Source: Tractidigestivibacter scatoligenes
GTDB lineage: Bacteria > Actinomycetota > Coriobacteriia > Coriobacteriales > Atopobiaceae
Reading direction: 5' to 3'
Length of the DNA stretch: 64,000 nucleotides
NCBI RefSeq assembly: GCF_001494635.1
Contig: NZ_LOJF01000009.1
Location: 530,254 to 594,253, forward strand
Position numbers and translations under genes: made by a program. The notes under the pieces are model-generated. The model did no database searches. It worked only from the letters and a program-made list of their open reading frames with translations, and was not told the origin of the DNA. Below are positions 36,549 to 45,622 of this stretch, one piece after another (the first letter of the stretch is position 1; every line of letters starts with the position of its first letter).

Positions 36549-37139
36549 TTACGCGTCTGGGTTTTCCTCGACCTTGGGCTTGATGATGCCGTAGCCGCCA
36601 TTTTTCCTATGGTAAATGACGTTGACGAGGCCGGTGGTGGCGTTTGTGAACACATAGAAATCATGGCCGAGAAGGTCGGTCTGGACGAGGGCCTCCTCCT
36701 CGCTCATGGGCGTGAGCTCGACGTACTTCTCGCGCACGAGCTGGTCGTCTTCCTCCTCCGGCGCAGGCGTGATGAGGTTGGCAAGCTCGTCTGCACTGGG
36801 GACGGGCGCCGGCGGCACCTGGGAGCGCTGGCGACGATCGATGACGCGGGTCTTGTACTTGCGCAGCTGGCGAGTGACCTTGTCGGATGCCTCATCGATG
36901 GCGGCGTACATGTCATCGGCGCTGGCGACAACGCGCACCACGTTCTTGCGCACGAAGACCGTGACCTCGCAGGTCTTGCGATCAGGGTTCGAGGGGTTCT
37001 TGTCAACGCGAAGCACGACGTCGCAGCTCATGGGAGAGATGTCGAATACCTTGAGGGCGTCCCCTATTTTCTCGTTGACTCGGTCACGCAGCGCGTCGGA
37101 AACGGTGACCTTGCGACCCGAGATCTTGATGTCAACCAT
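36549..37139 (-). CDS. hpf: Ribosome hibernation promoting factor, long form
   Basis: 196 residues, ATG at 37139 behind GGAGG. The N-terminal domain (DIKISGRKVTVSDALRDRVNEKIGDALKVF) is the S30AE fold that sits on the 30S decoding site. A linker follows, then the C-terminal dimerisation domain YVELTPMSEEEALVQTDLLGHDFYVFTNATTGLVNVIYHRKNGGYGIIKP, diagnostic of the long form that makes 100S dimers. First gene of a cluster continuing into degV. Confidence 0.95.
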   Translation of the reverse strand: MVDIKISGRKVTVSDALRDRVNEKIGDALKVFDISPMSCDVVLRVDKNPSNPDRKTCEVTVFVRKNVVRVVASADDMYAAIDEASDKVTRQLRKYKTRVIDRRQRSQVPPAPVPSADELANLITPAPEEEDDQLVREKYVELTPMSEEEALVQTDLLGHDFYVFTNATTGLVNVIYHRKNGGYGIIKPKVEENPDA

Positions 37140-37840
37140 GCGTGCCTCCAATCAATTGCCCTGCCATTCCCGCGCAAGCACCGACGCGAGTCTGGCCGTA
37201 CTTGGTTGGTACCCAAAGCGGCCGCGTGTTACGCGTGAGGGCGGCAGGCGCGTTGATATGGGCAGTGGGCGCGAGGGAAACGCTGGAGTCGCGGCGGAGG
37301 ACGGCACCGGAGAGATCAAGGTGCCGCCACACATTCATACACGAATGTGTGGCGCGCGCTGGTCGATACAGATTTGGAATGCGAATGTGTATCGGCCAGG
37401 AGCACGCAGCCCCTGGCCGAGAGCAGCGTTCCACCCAGCTGACCTGGTATTCGACCCCACACTCGCGCACTGGGGCCTCCGCTCTGGGGCTACACGGCCC
37501 CTCACTCGCAGCCCTCTCGCCCGCGAGGCCGTATGCCTCTTGTCTAACGGGCGGTGCGACTTACCTCTAGGACGAGCCGTGCTCGCCGCGGGGCGCACCC
37601 CACGACTTACGTGGATCCTTTTGGCCTCGTCTGCCATGAACTAGGGCGCACGCATGCGCCCGCAACCACAGACCTGGGTGGAACGGAGGAGATTATAGCA
37701 GGTAGCAGGCCAAAGCCAGCAACAGCGACACAAGCAGTTAGCGCAAGAATGGCATATGCCACCTGGGAGATTTCGGTGAGCAATACAGACAAAAGAGCTT
37801 CGGGCGGGTGGACCCCCAGAGCCCAAGGGACCGGATGCAC
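37140..37840. other. Non-coding region upstream of hpf
   Basis: About 700 bases without a supportable gene; frames here are short and show no family sequence. It should hold the hpf promoter. A palindrome lies at 37326-37353, and a looser pair, CGATACA/TGTATCG, at about 37363-37396. The right side becomes AT-richer towards the fold-back element. Confidence 0.4.
37326..37353. repeat. Dispersed palindrome, copy 1
   Basis: GCCACACATTC, six-base loop ATACAC, GAATGTGTGGC: 11 bp perfect. A close relative occurs at 46813-46836 (CACGCATTC, GTACAC, GAATGTGTG). Confidence 0.55.
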
Positions 37841-38168
37841 TTTGGCACGATTTGACGGTTGGGATACGGTTTTTCAGAGACACCCCAGGTATCAACCGAT
37901 TTGAAAGTAGATAAACCCCTGGTCAGCGAAATGCGTCTGCGACGTAGTCATATAAGCGATTGAACGAAAACTGCTGCCACCCGGAAATTAGCCATACACT
38001 CACGAACTCGTCGCAGAGCAGCTTCCGGTTGGCAGCAGTTTTCGTTGCATATCTTATGTGTTACTGCGGCTGGTACGATTTATCTACCTGCTGTTTTTCA
38101 AAGTTTGGACCCTTGGATACTTTGGGTACCCCCGAAAAACGGTATCCCAACCGTCAAATCGCGCCAAA
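37841..38168. mobile_element. 328-bp fold-back element (MITE-like)
   Basis: Terminal arms TTTGGCACGATTTGACGG and its continuation (37841-37875) and their complement (38134-38168) match at about 33 of 35 bases. The inner arms AACGAAAACTGCTGCCA (37963-37979) and TGGCAGCAGTTTTCGTT (38030-38046) are perfect and share the same symmetry centre (38004.5). Other short pairs (GATAC, GTAGATAAA/TTTATCTAC, CCGGAA/TTCCGG) also fold. It has no coding capacity and its AT-richness differs from the flanks. No target-site duplication is obvious. It is either a non-autonomous transposon or a very large structured RNA. Confidence 0.6.
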
Positions 38169-38174
38169 ACTGCC

Positions 38175-38933
38175 TCACCACACGCGAGCAAGGGCGCACG
38201 CCGTCACCGACGCCGCACCACGTGCGAGAAGCGCCCTCGTCGCCTCGCGCACAGACGCCCCCGTGGTGATTACGTCATCAAGCAGCAGCAGATCAAGACC
38301 CGAAACGTCATCGCACACCGAGATGGCGCCCGCGAGGTTGGCCGCGCGCTCCTCTCGCCCGAGGGCGCGCTGGTCGCGAGAGTAGGGACGCACAAGGACA
38401 TCTGCCAGGGCAAGCCCCTCCTCTCGGCACAGCGCGCGAGAAACGAGCTCCATGTGGTCAAAGCCTCGCCGCGCAAACGCCGCCGAGGTCGCGGGCACAA
38501 AGCACACGGCATCGATTGCCCGCGGGTCAAATCGCGCGTAGCCGTCACGCGCCGGCCAGGCGGAAGCCTCGTCCAGCGCCGTTGCCATTGCAGCGGCAAT
38601 GACGGGAGCCAGCCGCAGCTCGTGGGCGTCCTTCAGGCACGAGACCATCCGAGCGGCAGTGCCGGCAAATCCCAGCGCACAAATGGTAGCGCGCGCCTCC
38701 CACTCGTGCGCGCACTCCGTGCAGGTGAGGTATCCAAACGGCGCTCCACAGTCCGGACACGCCCAGCGCTGGGCAATCCAGGGGAGATTTTCTCGGCACT
38801 GATCGCAAACGAGTTCACCGGGCATCTCGCAGGAAACGCAACGCGTAGGCCACAAGAGCTCGGCAGCACCGGAGACGAGAAGCGACGCCCCGGCGGAGAG
38901 GCACTCCCCCACTCTGTTGGCGTTACGCGGCAT
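38175..38933 (-). CDS. comF: ComF family phosphoribosyltransferase-like protein
   Basis: 252 residues. An N-terminal zinc region has four CxxC pairs (CVSCEMPGELVCDQC, CPDCG and CTEC). Then comes ARRGFDHMELVSRAL and the PRPP-binding motif LLLLDDVITTGAS. ComF proteins act in DNA uptake and handling during natural transformation, usually with the helicase ComFA, which is not in this window. The start is ATG at 38933; its Shine-Dalgarno GGGGG and the AT of ATG sit in a strong stem (see 38932-38968). Confidence 0.9.
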   Translation of the reverse strand: MPRNANRVGECLSAGASLLVSGAAELLWPTRCVSCEMPGELVCDQCRENLPWIAQRWACPDCGAPFGYLTCTECAHEWEARATICALGFAGTAARMVSCLKDAHELRLAPVIAAAMATALDEASAWPARDGYARFDPRAIDAVCFVPATSAAFARRGFDHMELVSRALCREEGLALADVLVRPYSRDQRALGREERAANLAGAISVCDDVSGLDLLLLDDVITTGASVREATRALLARGAASVTACALARVW

Positions 38934-38968
38934 GCGACCCCCATCGCTTGTGCGGGTGGGGGTCGCAT
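38932..38968 (-). promoter_or_regulatory. Hairpin sequestering the comF ribosome site
   Basis: In the transcript, ATGCGACCCCC (38968-38958) pairs with GGGGGTCGCAT (38942-38932) over 11 bp with a 15-base loop. The second arm contains the comF Shine-Dalgarno sequence and the first two bases of its start codon. This should block translation unless opened. Confidence 0.6.
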
Positions 38969-39456
38969 CAGTTGAGCTGATGGTAGCACGTAAGGCCGGC
39001 TCAAGCGGGCCGGACGGAATTTCGGATGCCAGGCGCTCCCGATGATTGCTCGCCAGCCCAGAGCCGCCGGTTCAGAGCCGCTCTCAAATTATTGAACGTT
39101 ATTTCTCGCAAGAGAGACATCTGGCCAGTTAAGCTTAAGTGATATCAGAAATAACGCGCGATAATTCCGTCTCGACGCCGCCGAATCCAGCCGAATGCGG
39201 CTGAATGGGAGAAGACGGATCTCGCCTCCCACATTCCTTGGCCACAGAGAAACCTGCGGGTTAATTGCAATTCTTCAAGGTCACCGCTGACAAGAACCGC
39301 AGGTAGATGGCTTGTATCTGTGCAAAGAGGCGCTATTAACCCGCAGGTTTTTGGAAGGGCGAAAGAGGGGTGTGAGGACGAAAGCGGAGGGCGGCAGGAA
39401 GGGTGGCTGGGAGAGGCCAAAGCGCCGGGCAAGCACACAGAAGCCCCCAGGCATTG
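38969..39456. other. Intergenic region with two long inverted repeats
   Basis: About 490 bases between tatD and comF, no gene seen. Arms CGTTATTTCT (39097-39106) and AGAAATAACG (39147-39156) pair across 40 bases. AAACCTGCGGGTTAAT (39250-39265) and ATTAACCCGCAGGTTT (39335-39350) are perfect over 16 bp across 69 bases. On the minus strand these follow tatD and precede comF, so they may act as processing or termination signals. Confidence 0.5.
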
Positions 39457-40470
39457 CTAGCCGAGAATATCGCAGGCGTTCTTCCAAAGCGCGGCATACG
39501 TCTCGTCCCTCGTAGCAATGCCCGTATCCTCGCGGACAGCGGCGACGCAGGCGGCCGAGAAAGCCACCATTGCGGGCTCGCACTCTTCGCCGCGCAGCGG
39601 CACGGGCGCCATGTAAGGGCAGTCCGTCTCGGAGAGGAGAAGCCCCTCGGGACAGGCCGCGGCCGCCTCGCGGATGTCGTCGGAGCGCTTGAACGTGGAC
39701 GCCCCGCCAAAGGCAATGTGGCAGCCCAGCTCCACGAAGGGTGCCATGACCTCGGGACCGTCCGTGAAGCAGTGCAGGTCGCAGCCGGCGGAAGGCACGC
39801 CCTCCTCGGCCAACACCCGCGCCGCAAGCTCGTGGGCGGAGTGGTCATCGGGATCCTGACCATCACGAATGTGAAGCTCAACAGGCAGGCCATGCTCACG
39901 GGCAACGGCAAGCTGACGCCTGAACGCAGCCTCCTGAACGTCTGCCGGCAGCTCGTTGTACGGCCCAAAGTCCAGGCCAATCTCGCCCACGCCCACGCAG
40001 CGCGGGCTGGCGAGAAGCTCGTCCAGGCAGGCAAGCGCGGCCTTGTCCAGCCGCGCCGCACCGTACGGATGCGCCCCAGCCACAATACGCACGCGCTCCA
40101 CCAGCGGCGGAAGGTCAGGATACCCAGCGTGTTCCGGCGGCACAAGACCGTGCCGCGCGCACTCATCAAGGCGCTCCGCGGCACGTTCCACCTGCTTGTC
40201 TATCCACGAGAGATACACAGCAGCCGTGGGAAAGAGACGCGGCACCTCGTCCACGGGGTCAACCGGCACCACCAGCAGACGCACGCCCGCAAGCGCTGCC
40301 CGGCAGATGGCAACAGAAGGGTCGTGTCGCGTGAAGCTCGTAAGGTGCCCGTGGGTGTCTGCCAGTGGCGCGCTCGCCTGCGGCAGCTCCCGCGGCCGCC
40401 CCTTGCGGTCGTGGAAGAGGTGGCCGTCCTCGAGCGTGAGCGCGTCAAGACCAAGAAGCTCACTAGGCAT
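39457..40470 (-). CDS. tatD: TatD family metal-dependent hydrolase
   Basis: 337 residues, ATG at 40470, overlapping the rsmA stop by eight bases. The TatD signature is present: ADTHGHL (metal-binding DxHxH position), CVGVGEIGLDFGPYNE, VELHIRDG, DLHCFTDGPEVMAPFVELGCHIAFGG and LLSETDCPYMAPVPLRGEECEP. It is a TIM-barrel DNase/hydrolase with about 45 extra N-terminal residues ahead of the barrel compared with E. coli TatD. It is the third gene of metG-rsmA-tatD, a neighbourhood kept in many Gram-positives. Confidence 0.9.
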   Translation of the reverse strand: MPSELLGLDALTLEDGHLFHDRKGRPRELPQASAPLADTHGHLTSFTRHDPSVAICRAALAGVRLLVVPVDPVDEVPRLFPTAAVYLSWIDKQVERAAERLDECARHGLVPPEHAGYPDLPPLVERVRIVAGAHPYGAARLDKAALACLDELLASPRCVGVGEIGLDFGPYNELPADVQEAAFRRQLAVAREHGLPVELHIRDGQDPDDHSAHELAARVLAEEGVPSAGCDLHCFTDGPEVMAPFVELGCHIAFGGASTFKRSDDIREAAAACPEGLLLSETDCPYMAPVPLRGEECEPAMVAFSAACVAAVREDTGIATRDETYAALWKNACDILG

Positions 40471-41323
40471 TCGCACCGCTCTCCCCCGCAGCCGCGCCCT
40501 CCAGCGCAGCCGCCAGCCGTACGAAGTCCTCGGGTGAGAGGGTCTCGGCACGCACGCCCGGCGCAATGCCGCACGCGGCGAAGGCTGCGTCCAGCGCGGC
40601 CTTCTCGTACCCGCTCGAGGCCATGGAGTTCCGAATGGTCTTGCGGCGCTGCGCGAACGCGGCGTCAATCACCGCAGGCGCGGATGACGGCACGCCCGCA
40701 AGCGGCGCGCGGTCGATGCGAACGACGGCGGAGTTCACGTGCGGCGGCGGGTTGAATGATCCCGGCCCCACCTCAAAGCGGCCGGTCACGCGGCCGAGAA
40801 GCGCCAGCTTTGCCGTGTAGGCGCCGTAGGTCTTGGAGCCAGGGGCCGCACAGATGCGGTCAGCGACCTCGGCCTGGACCATCACCACGGCCCGCTGCAC
40901 GGAGGGCACCTCGCAAAACACCTTGAGGATGAGGGTCGCCGCCACCTGGTAGGGTAGGTTCGAGACAAACTTGCCCGGCTCAAGGGAAAGCCCGTCCGGA
41001 ATCACGCGCAGGGCATCCCCCATCACCAGGTGCAGCCGCTCGGAGTCCTGCGCGCAGGTCTCGGCAAGCACCGACTCGAGCTGGCGGTCGGCCTCAACGG
41101 CGCAGACGGCGCCTGCGCGCGGCAGCATGGCCACCGTGAGGGTACCAATGCCCGGCCCCACCTCAAGAACCACGTCAGTGGGGTCAAGCTCCGCCAGCTC
41201 CAGGATCTTCCCGATCACCGTGTCATCCACCAGGAAGTTCTGCCCAAGCCGGTGCTTTGTCGAAAGCCCAAACTCGTCGAGCACGTCTCGCGTTGCAGAC
41301 TGGTTGGCAAGCCAGGAGTGCAT
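40463..41323 (-). CDS. rsmA: 16S rRNA dimethyladenosine transferase
   Basis: 286 residues, ATG at 41323, five bases from the metG stop. It dimethylates two adjacent adenines in helix 45 of 16S rRNA using SAM. Motifs: KHRLGQNFLVDDTVIGKI, VLEVGPGIGTLTVAML (SAM-binding), AVEADRQLE and FVSNLPYQVAATLILKVF (NLPY catalytic motif). The C-terminal domain ends QRRKTIRNSM and ETLSPEDFVRLAAAL. All features are of normal KsgA length and order. Confidence 0.96.
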   Translation of the reverse strand: MHSWLANQSATRDVLDEFGLSTKHRLGQNFLVDDTVIGKILELAELDPTDVVLEVGPGIGTLTVAMLPRAGAVCAVEADRQLESVLAETCAQDSERLHLVMGDALRVIPDGLSLEPGKFVSNLPYQVAATLILKVFCEVPSVQRAVVMVQAEVADRICAAPGSKTYGAYTAKLALLGRVTGRFEVGPGSFNPPPHVNSAVVRIDRAPLAGVPSSAPAVIDAAFAQRRKTIRNSMASSGYEKAALDAAFAACGIAPGVRAETLSPEDFVRLAAALEGAAAGESGANA

Positions 41324-41328
41324 AGCGC

Positions 41329-42930
41329 CTACTTCTTCTGCAGACGCGGGAAGAGCGCGTCGCCCTTCGTCACCTCGACGCCCCCGGCAAGGCGACCCCA
41401 CTCGCACACGGATGCGAGGTCGGTGGTATCGACCTCGTCGCCGGCGCCCATGCGGCGCAGCACCTCGGCCGAGGTCTCGGGCATGAAGGGCGCCAGCAGG
41501 TGCGCGCAGATGCGGATGGACTCGAGCAGGTTCGCGATGATGTGGGCCAGCTCGCCGATGCGCGTGAAGTCCTTGGCCACCGTCCACGGCGCCATGTCCT
41601 CCACGTAGTGGTTGGCGGCGTGGACGAGCTCCATCACCTCGTCCTTGGCCTGGACGTACTCAAGCTTGTCCATGTGCTCGGCGTAGCGGCCCTCGATGCC
41701 CTGGGCAATCTCGCGCAGGGGGTTCTTCTCGTCCGCCCAGCCATCGGCCAGCTCGGGCGTTTTGCCGTCAAAGTACTTCGCGCTCATGTTAAGCGCGCGC
41801 GAAACCAGGTTGCCCCAGCTATTGGCCAGGTCGGCGTTGTAGACCTGCTCCATGCGAGAGAAGCTGATGGCTCCGTCCTCGCCGGGGACGACGTCGGTCA
41901 TGAAGTAGTAACGGTAGCCCTCGACGCCGAGAAGGTCGATCACGTCCTGCGGCGCAATGGCGTTGCCGCGGCTCTTGGACATCTTCTCGCCCTGTCCCGT
42001 CTCCTCGTTGCGCACCATGAGGAAGCCGTGCGCAAAGACGTGCTCGGGCAGCGCCTCGCCAATGGCCATGAGCATGGCCGGCCAGATCACGCAGTGGAAG
42101 CGGATGATGTCCTTGCCCACCACATGGTACTGCGCGGGCCAGCGATACGCCAGCTCTGCCTTGGCCTCGGGGGTGTCGACGCCGTAGCCCACGGCGGTCA
42201 TGTAGTTGAGAAGGGCGTCGAACCACACGTAGGTCACGTGCTTCTCGTCAAAGGGCACAGGGATGCCCCAGTCGAAGCTCGTGCGCGAAACGGACAGGTC
42301 CTGCAGGCCGCCCTCCACGAAGCTGCGAACCTCGTTCATGCGGAAGTCGGGCTGGACAAAATCCGGGTGCTCGTCATAGAGCTTGAGCAGGCGGTCCTGG
42401 AACGCGGAGAGCTTGAAGAAGTAGGACTCTTCCTGCACGCGCTCGAGCGGGCGGCCGCAGTCAGGGCAGAGGTGCTGGCCCTCGGTGTGGTGCTCCTCGT
42501 CGGACTTCGTGACCTGGGTCTCGGTGAAGTAGGTCTCCTCGGGCACGCAGTACCAGCCGTCATAGGAGCCCTTGTAGAGGTAGCCGGACTCCTTCATACG
42601 CTCCCAGAGGTACTGCACGGCGTCGTGCTGGCGCTGCTCGGTGGTGCGGATGAAGTCGTCGTTCGAGATCTCGAGCTGGCGCCAGAGGTCCTTGAAGAAG
42701 GGAGCCTGGGAGTCGCACCACTCCTGTGGGGTCATGCCGTGCTCGGCCGCGGCCTCGGCGACCTTCTCGCCGTGCTCGTCCATGCCCGTGAGGAACTTGA
42801 CGTTGTAGCCGGTTGCGCGACGATAGCGCGCCTCGACGTCGCAGAGGACGGTCGAGTAGGCCGTGCCCAGGTGCGGCTTGGCGTTGACGTAGTAGATGGG
42901 CGTGGTGATGAAGAAGCTCGGCTTTGCCAT
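41329..42930 (-). CDS. metG: Methionyl-tRNA synthetase
   Basis: 533 residues. Class I synthetase with the HIGH-type motif PIYYVNAKPHLGTAYS, one visible CxxC zinc pair (HLCPDCGRPLE) and the KMSKS motif GEKMSKSRGNAI, then the anticodon-binding helical domain (WGNLVSRALNMSAKYFDG). It ends without the C-terminal tRNA-binding appendix found in longer MetG forms. Start ATG 42930. Its 3' neighbour rsmA follows in five bases. Confidence 0.97.
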   Translation of the reverse strand: MAKPSFFITTPIYYVNAKPHLGTAYSTVLCDVEARYRRATGYNVKFLTGMDEHGEKVAEAAAEHGMTPQEWCDSQAPFFKDLWRQLEISNDDFIRTTEQRQHDAVQYLWERMKESGYLYKGSYDGWYCVPEETYFTETQVTKSDEEHHTEGQHLCPDCGRPLERVQEESYFFKLSAFQDRLLKLYDEHPDFVQPDFRMNEVRSFVEGGLQDLSVSRTSFDWGIPVPFDEKHVTYVWFDALLNYMTAVGYGVDTPEAKAELAYRWPAQYHVVGKDIIRFHCVIWPAMLMAIGEALPEHVFAHGFLMVRNEETGQGEKMSKSRGNAIAPQDVIDLLGVEGYRYYFMTDVVPGEDGAISFSRMEQVYNADLANSWGNLVSRALNMSAKYFDGKTPELADGWADEKNPLREIAQGIEGRYAEHMDKLEYVQAKDEVMELVHAANHYVEDMAPWTVAKDFTRIGELAHIIANLLESIRICAHLLAPFMPETSAEVLRRMGAGDEVDTTDLASVCEWGRLAGGVEVTKGDALFPRLQKK

Positions 42931-43035
42931 GGGTTGGGTCTCCTAATGACGGATGGTGCGTAGGTGCGCGGTGCGCACGCGGTTGGTGATTATACAGCGG
43001 ACGCGTGGAGTCCCGCGTTGCTCAGCAAAAGGACC

Positions 43036-44661
43036 CTAACGCTTGAGGCTCCCCATAAGGCCGCGAGCAAGCTGCCGCGTAACCTCGCGCCCAAAGGAGC
43101 CGATCATCGAGGTGGCAACCCTCCCCACCTGCTTGGCAACCTCCTGCTGGGCCTTCTCGCGCTCGCGGGCCTCGCGCTCTGCCTGCTTCTGGGCTGCGGC
43201 CTCCGCCCGCGCCGCCTCGCGCTCTGCCTCTCGCTCGGCCTTCTCCTGCGCCTTTTGCTGCTCCTTGGCGGCGCGCTCGGCCTCCTTCTGGCGCTTGGCC
43301 TCAAACTCGGCCTTCTCCTTCTCGAAGGCGGCTCGCTCGGCTGCAAGCTGGGCGTTTGCCGCCGCAACGTCTCGCTGGCCCTGAATCTGCTCGTAGGCGC
43401 TCTCGCGGTCTATGGCCGTGCCGTACTTCTCCATGAGGTCGGCCTGCGCCGAGAAGACGCCGTCCATAACGTCCGCGTCGGCCGCCGTCATGCGGCACTG
43501 GGGAAAGAGCACGCGGGCGCGCTCAACCACGGACGGCCTGCCCTCCTCGTCCAGAAGAGAGACCAGCGCCTCGCCGGTGCCCAGGTCCTGGAGCGCCTGC
43601 GCCGAGTCGAAGGCGGGGTTCTCGCGGAAGCTTGCCGCAGCGGCGCGAACGGCCTTCTGCTCGGCGGGCGTGTATGCGCGCAGGCCGTGCTGCACGCGGT
43701 TGGAGAGCTGCGCCAGCACCTCGTCGGGGATGTCCGACGGCGACTGCGTGATGAAGTAGACGCCAACGCCCTTCGAGCGCACGAGCTTCACCACCTGGAC
43801 GATCCTGTCCACAAGCTCCTTGGGCATGTCGTCAAAGAGCAGGTGCGCCTCATCAAAGAAGAACACGAACTTGGGCTTATCGGGGTCTCCCACCTCGGGC
43901 AGGATGTCAAAGAGCGAGGAGAGCATCCAGAGCAGGAACATAGCGTAGATCTGCGGGGTCTGGATGAGCTTGGCGGCGTTCAGGATGTTCACGTAGCCGC
44001 GGCCGTCAGGGGCGCAGGCAAACCAGTCCTCAAGGCTCAGGCTGGGCTCACCAAAGAAGATGTTTCCGCCCTGGTCCTCCACCGAGATGAGCGCGCGCTG
44101 GATTGCCCCAACCGACTGCGGCGAGACGTTGCCGTACGTGGTCTGCAGCTCCTTGGCGTGCTCGGACACGTACGAAAGCATGGCGCGCAGGTCCTTGAGG
44201 TCTATGAGGAGAAGGCCGTTTTCGTCTGCCACGCGAAAGACGATGTTGAGGACGCCCTCCTGGACCTGGGTGAGCCCCAGGATGCGCGCGAGCATGACCG
44301 GCCCCATGTCAGAGACGGTCACGCGCACGGGGATGCCCTTCTCGCCCAGCATGTCCCAGATGCGCACCGGCGCGCCCTGGAAGCTGACCTCGTCCTCCTT
44401 GAGGTTGAAGGTGTCCTGACAGCGCTTGCGGATGAAGTCCGTCATCTCGCCGGCCTGGGCCATGCCAGTAACGTCGCCCTTGACGTCTGCCATGAAGACG
44501 GGCACGCCTGCCCGCGAGAAGCCCTCGGCAATCACCTTGAGCGTGACGGTCTTGCCCGTCCCGGATGCGCCAGCGATAAGGCCGTGGCGGTTGGCCTGGT
44601 TGAGGAGCAGGCAGCAGGGCTTCTCGCCCTGGGCGATCCAAATCTTGTCACCTACGAGCAT
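43036..44661 (-). CDS. HerA-like ATPase (DUF853 family)
   Basis: 541 residues, ATG at 44661 behind GGGAGG. P-loop GASGTGKTVTLK (about residues 35-46), Walker B FVFFFDEAHLLFDD and the sensor motif VYFITQSPSDIPDEVLAQLSNRVQHGLRAYTP. The last 130 residues are a long Ala/Glu/Lys/Arg-rich coiled coil (ERAAFEKEKAEFEAKRQKEAERAAKEQQ) ending in a short amphipathic part. The family resembles archaeal HerA/FtsK-type DNA translocases. The bacterial DUF853 branch has no firmly known role. Confidence 0.9.
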   Translation of the reverse strand: MLVGDKIWIAQGEKPCCLLLNQANRHGLIAGASGTGKTVTLKVIAEGFSRAGVPVFMADVKGDVTGMAQAGEMTDFIRKRCQDTFNLKEDEVSFQGAPVRIWDMLGEKGIPVRVTVSDMGPVMLARILGLTQVQEGVLNIVFRVADENGLLLIDLKDLRAMLSYVSEHAKELQTTYGNVSPQSVGAIQRALISVEDQGGNIFFGEPSLSLEDWFACAPDGRGYVNILNAAKLIQTPQIYAMFLLWMLSSLFDILPEVGDPDKPKFVFFFDEAHLLFDDMPKELVDRIVQVVKLVRSKGVGVYFITQSPSDIPDEVLAQLSNRVQHGLRAYTPAEQKAVRAAAASFRENPAFDSAQALQDLGTGEALVSLLDEEGRPSVVERARVLFPQCRMTAADADVMDGVFSAQADLMEKYGTAIDRESAYEQIQGQRDVAAANAQLAAERAAFEKEKAEFEAKRQKEAERAAKEQQKAQEKAEREAEREAARAEAAAQKQAEREAREREKAQQEVAKQVGRVATSMIGSFGREVTRQLARGLMGSLKR

Positions 44662-44740
44662 GGGGCCTCCCAACGTGGTCTGTGATGCCAGGTGCTGTTA
44701 TGTGGATTGTAGTGCGTATGCAAAAAGTGGCGCGGCCGCG

Positions 44741-45622
44741 CTAGGGCTCATCGTTGGCGAGTGCCTGGGCAGCAGCCACCACCTGGTCGTAGACCTGGGC
44801 ACGGGGTGCCGAGAAGGCCTTGGACAGCCGCTTTGCCAGCGCGGACTTGGGCTCGCCTGCGGCAAGCCCCTCGCGGATGGCCTCCTCGAGCGTAGGCGCC
44901 TCGCCGGCGCTTGCCGTAGCGTGACGGCGCTCCTCAAGCTCCTCCGGCGTTGGCGGCGCGATGACGATCACACACTCCCCGCGAATCTCGTCACGCGCGG
45001 CTATCTGGGCGGCAAGCGCCGCGGCCTCGTCGCGCACGACCTCCTCGTGCAGCTTGGTGAGCTCGCGCACCAAGGCCACACGGCGCCCGGGCATGACCTC
45101 GGCCACGTTCGCGAGCGTGGCAGCCACGCGATGCGGCGACTCGTAGCACACAATGGCCCCTGGTACCTGGGCAAGCTCGCCGAGACGAGCCACCTGCGCG
45201 GAGTGGCGGCGCGGCAGGAAGCCCTCAAAGAAAAAGTGCTCGCACGCCAGGCCGGATGCGACCACGGCGCAGGTCACGGCAGACGGACCGGGCACGACCT
45301 CCACGGGGAGCCCCGCGTCCAGCGCGGCGTCTACCAAGCGCTGTCCGGGGTCGCTCACGCCAGGCATGCCCGCGTCCGAGACAAAGGCTACGCGCTCGCC
45401 TGCCTCCACGCGCTCCAGGGCGGAAGCCACGCGCGACGCGATCACGTTCTCGTCGCAGCGCAGGAGAGGAACGTGCAGGTCAAAGGCCGAGAGGAGCCGC
45501 GCCGTGACGCGCGTGTCCTCGCAGAGAATGACGTCCGCCTCGCCCAGCGTTCGCCTGACGCGAGGCGAGGCGTCCTCGAGGTTTCCTATGGGCGTACCCA
45601 CCACGGAGAGAATGCCGGCCAT
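44741..45622 (-). CDS. rsmI: 16S rRNA 2'-O-ribose C1402 methyltransferase
   Basis: 293 residues. Tetrapyrrole-methylase fold: LSVVGTPIGNLEDASPRVRRTLGEADVILCEDTRVTARLL, then FVSDAGMPGVSDPGQRLVDAAL, VEVVPGPSAVTCAVVASGL and FFFEGFLPR. It methylates the ribose of C1402 with SAM for decoding fidelity. Its start overlaps the GH5 stop by one base (TAATG), so the two are translated from one mRNA. Confidence 0.95.
   Translation of the reverse strand: MAGILSVVGTPIGNLEDASPRVRRTLGEADVILCEDTRVTARLLSAFDLHVPLLRCDENVIASRVASALERVEAGERVAFVSDAGMPGVSDPGQRLVDAALDAGLPVEVVPGPSAVTCAVVASGLACEHFFFEGFLPRRHSAQVARLGELAQVPGAIVCYESPHRVAATLANVAEVMPGRRVALVRELTKLHEEVVRDEAAALAAQIAARDEIRGECVIVIAPPTPEELEERRHATASAGEAPTLEEAIREGLAAGEPKSALAKRLSKAFSAPRAQVYDQVVAAAQALANDEP

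Noticed and set aside
37140..37640. Several open frames of 60-142 codons upstream of hpf
   Set aside because: Overlapping on both strands, Arg/Ala-rich and without starts supported by ribosome sites.
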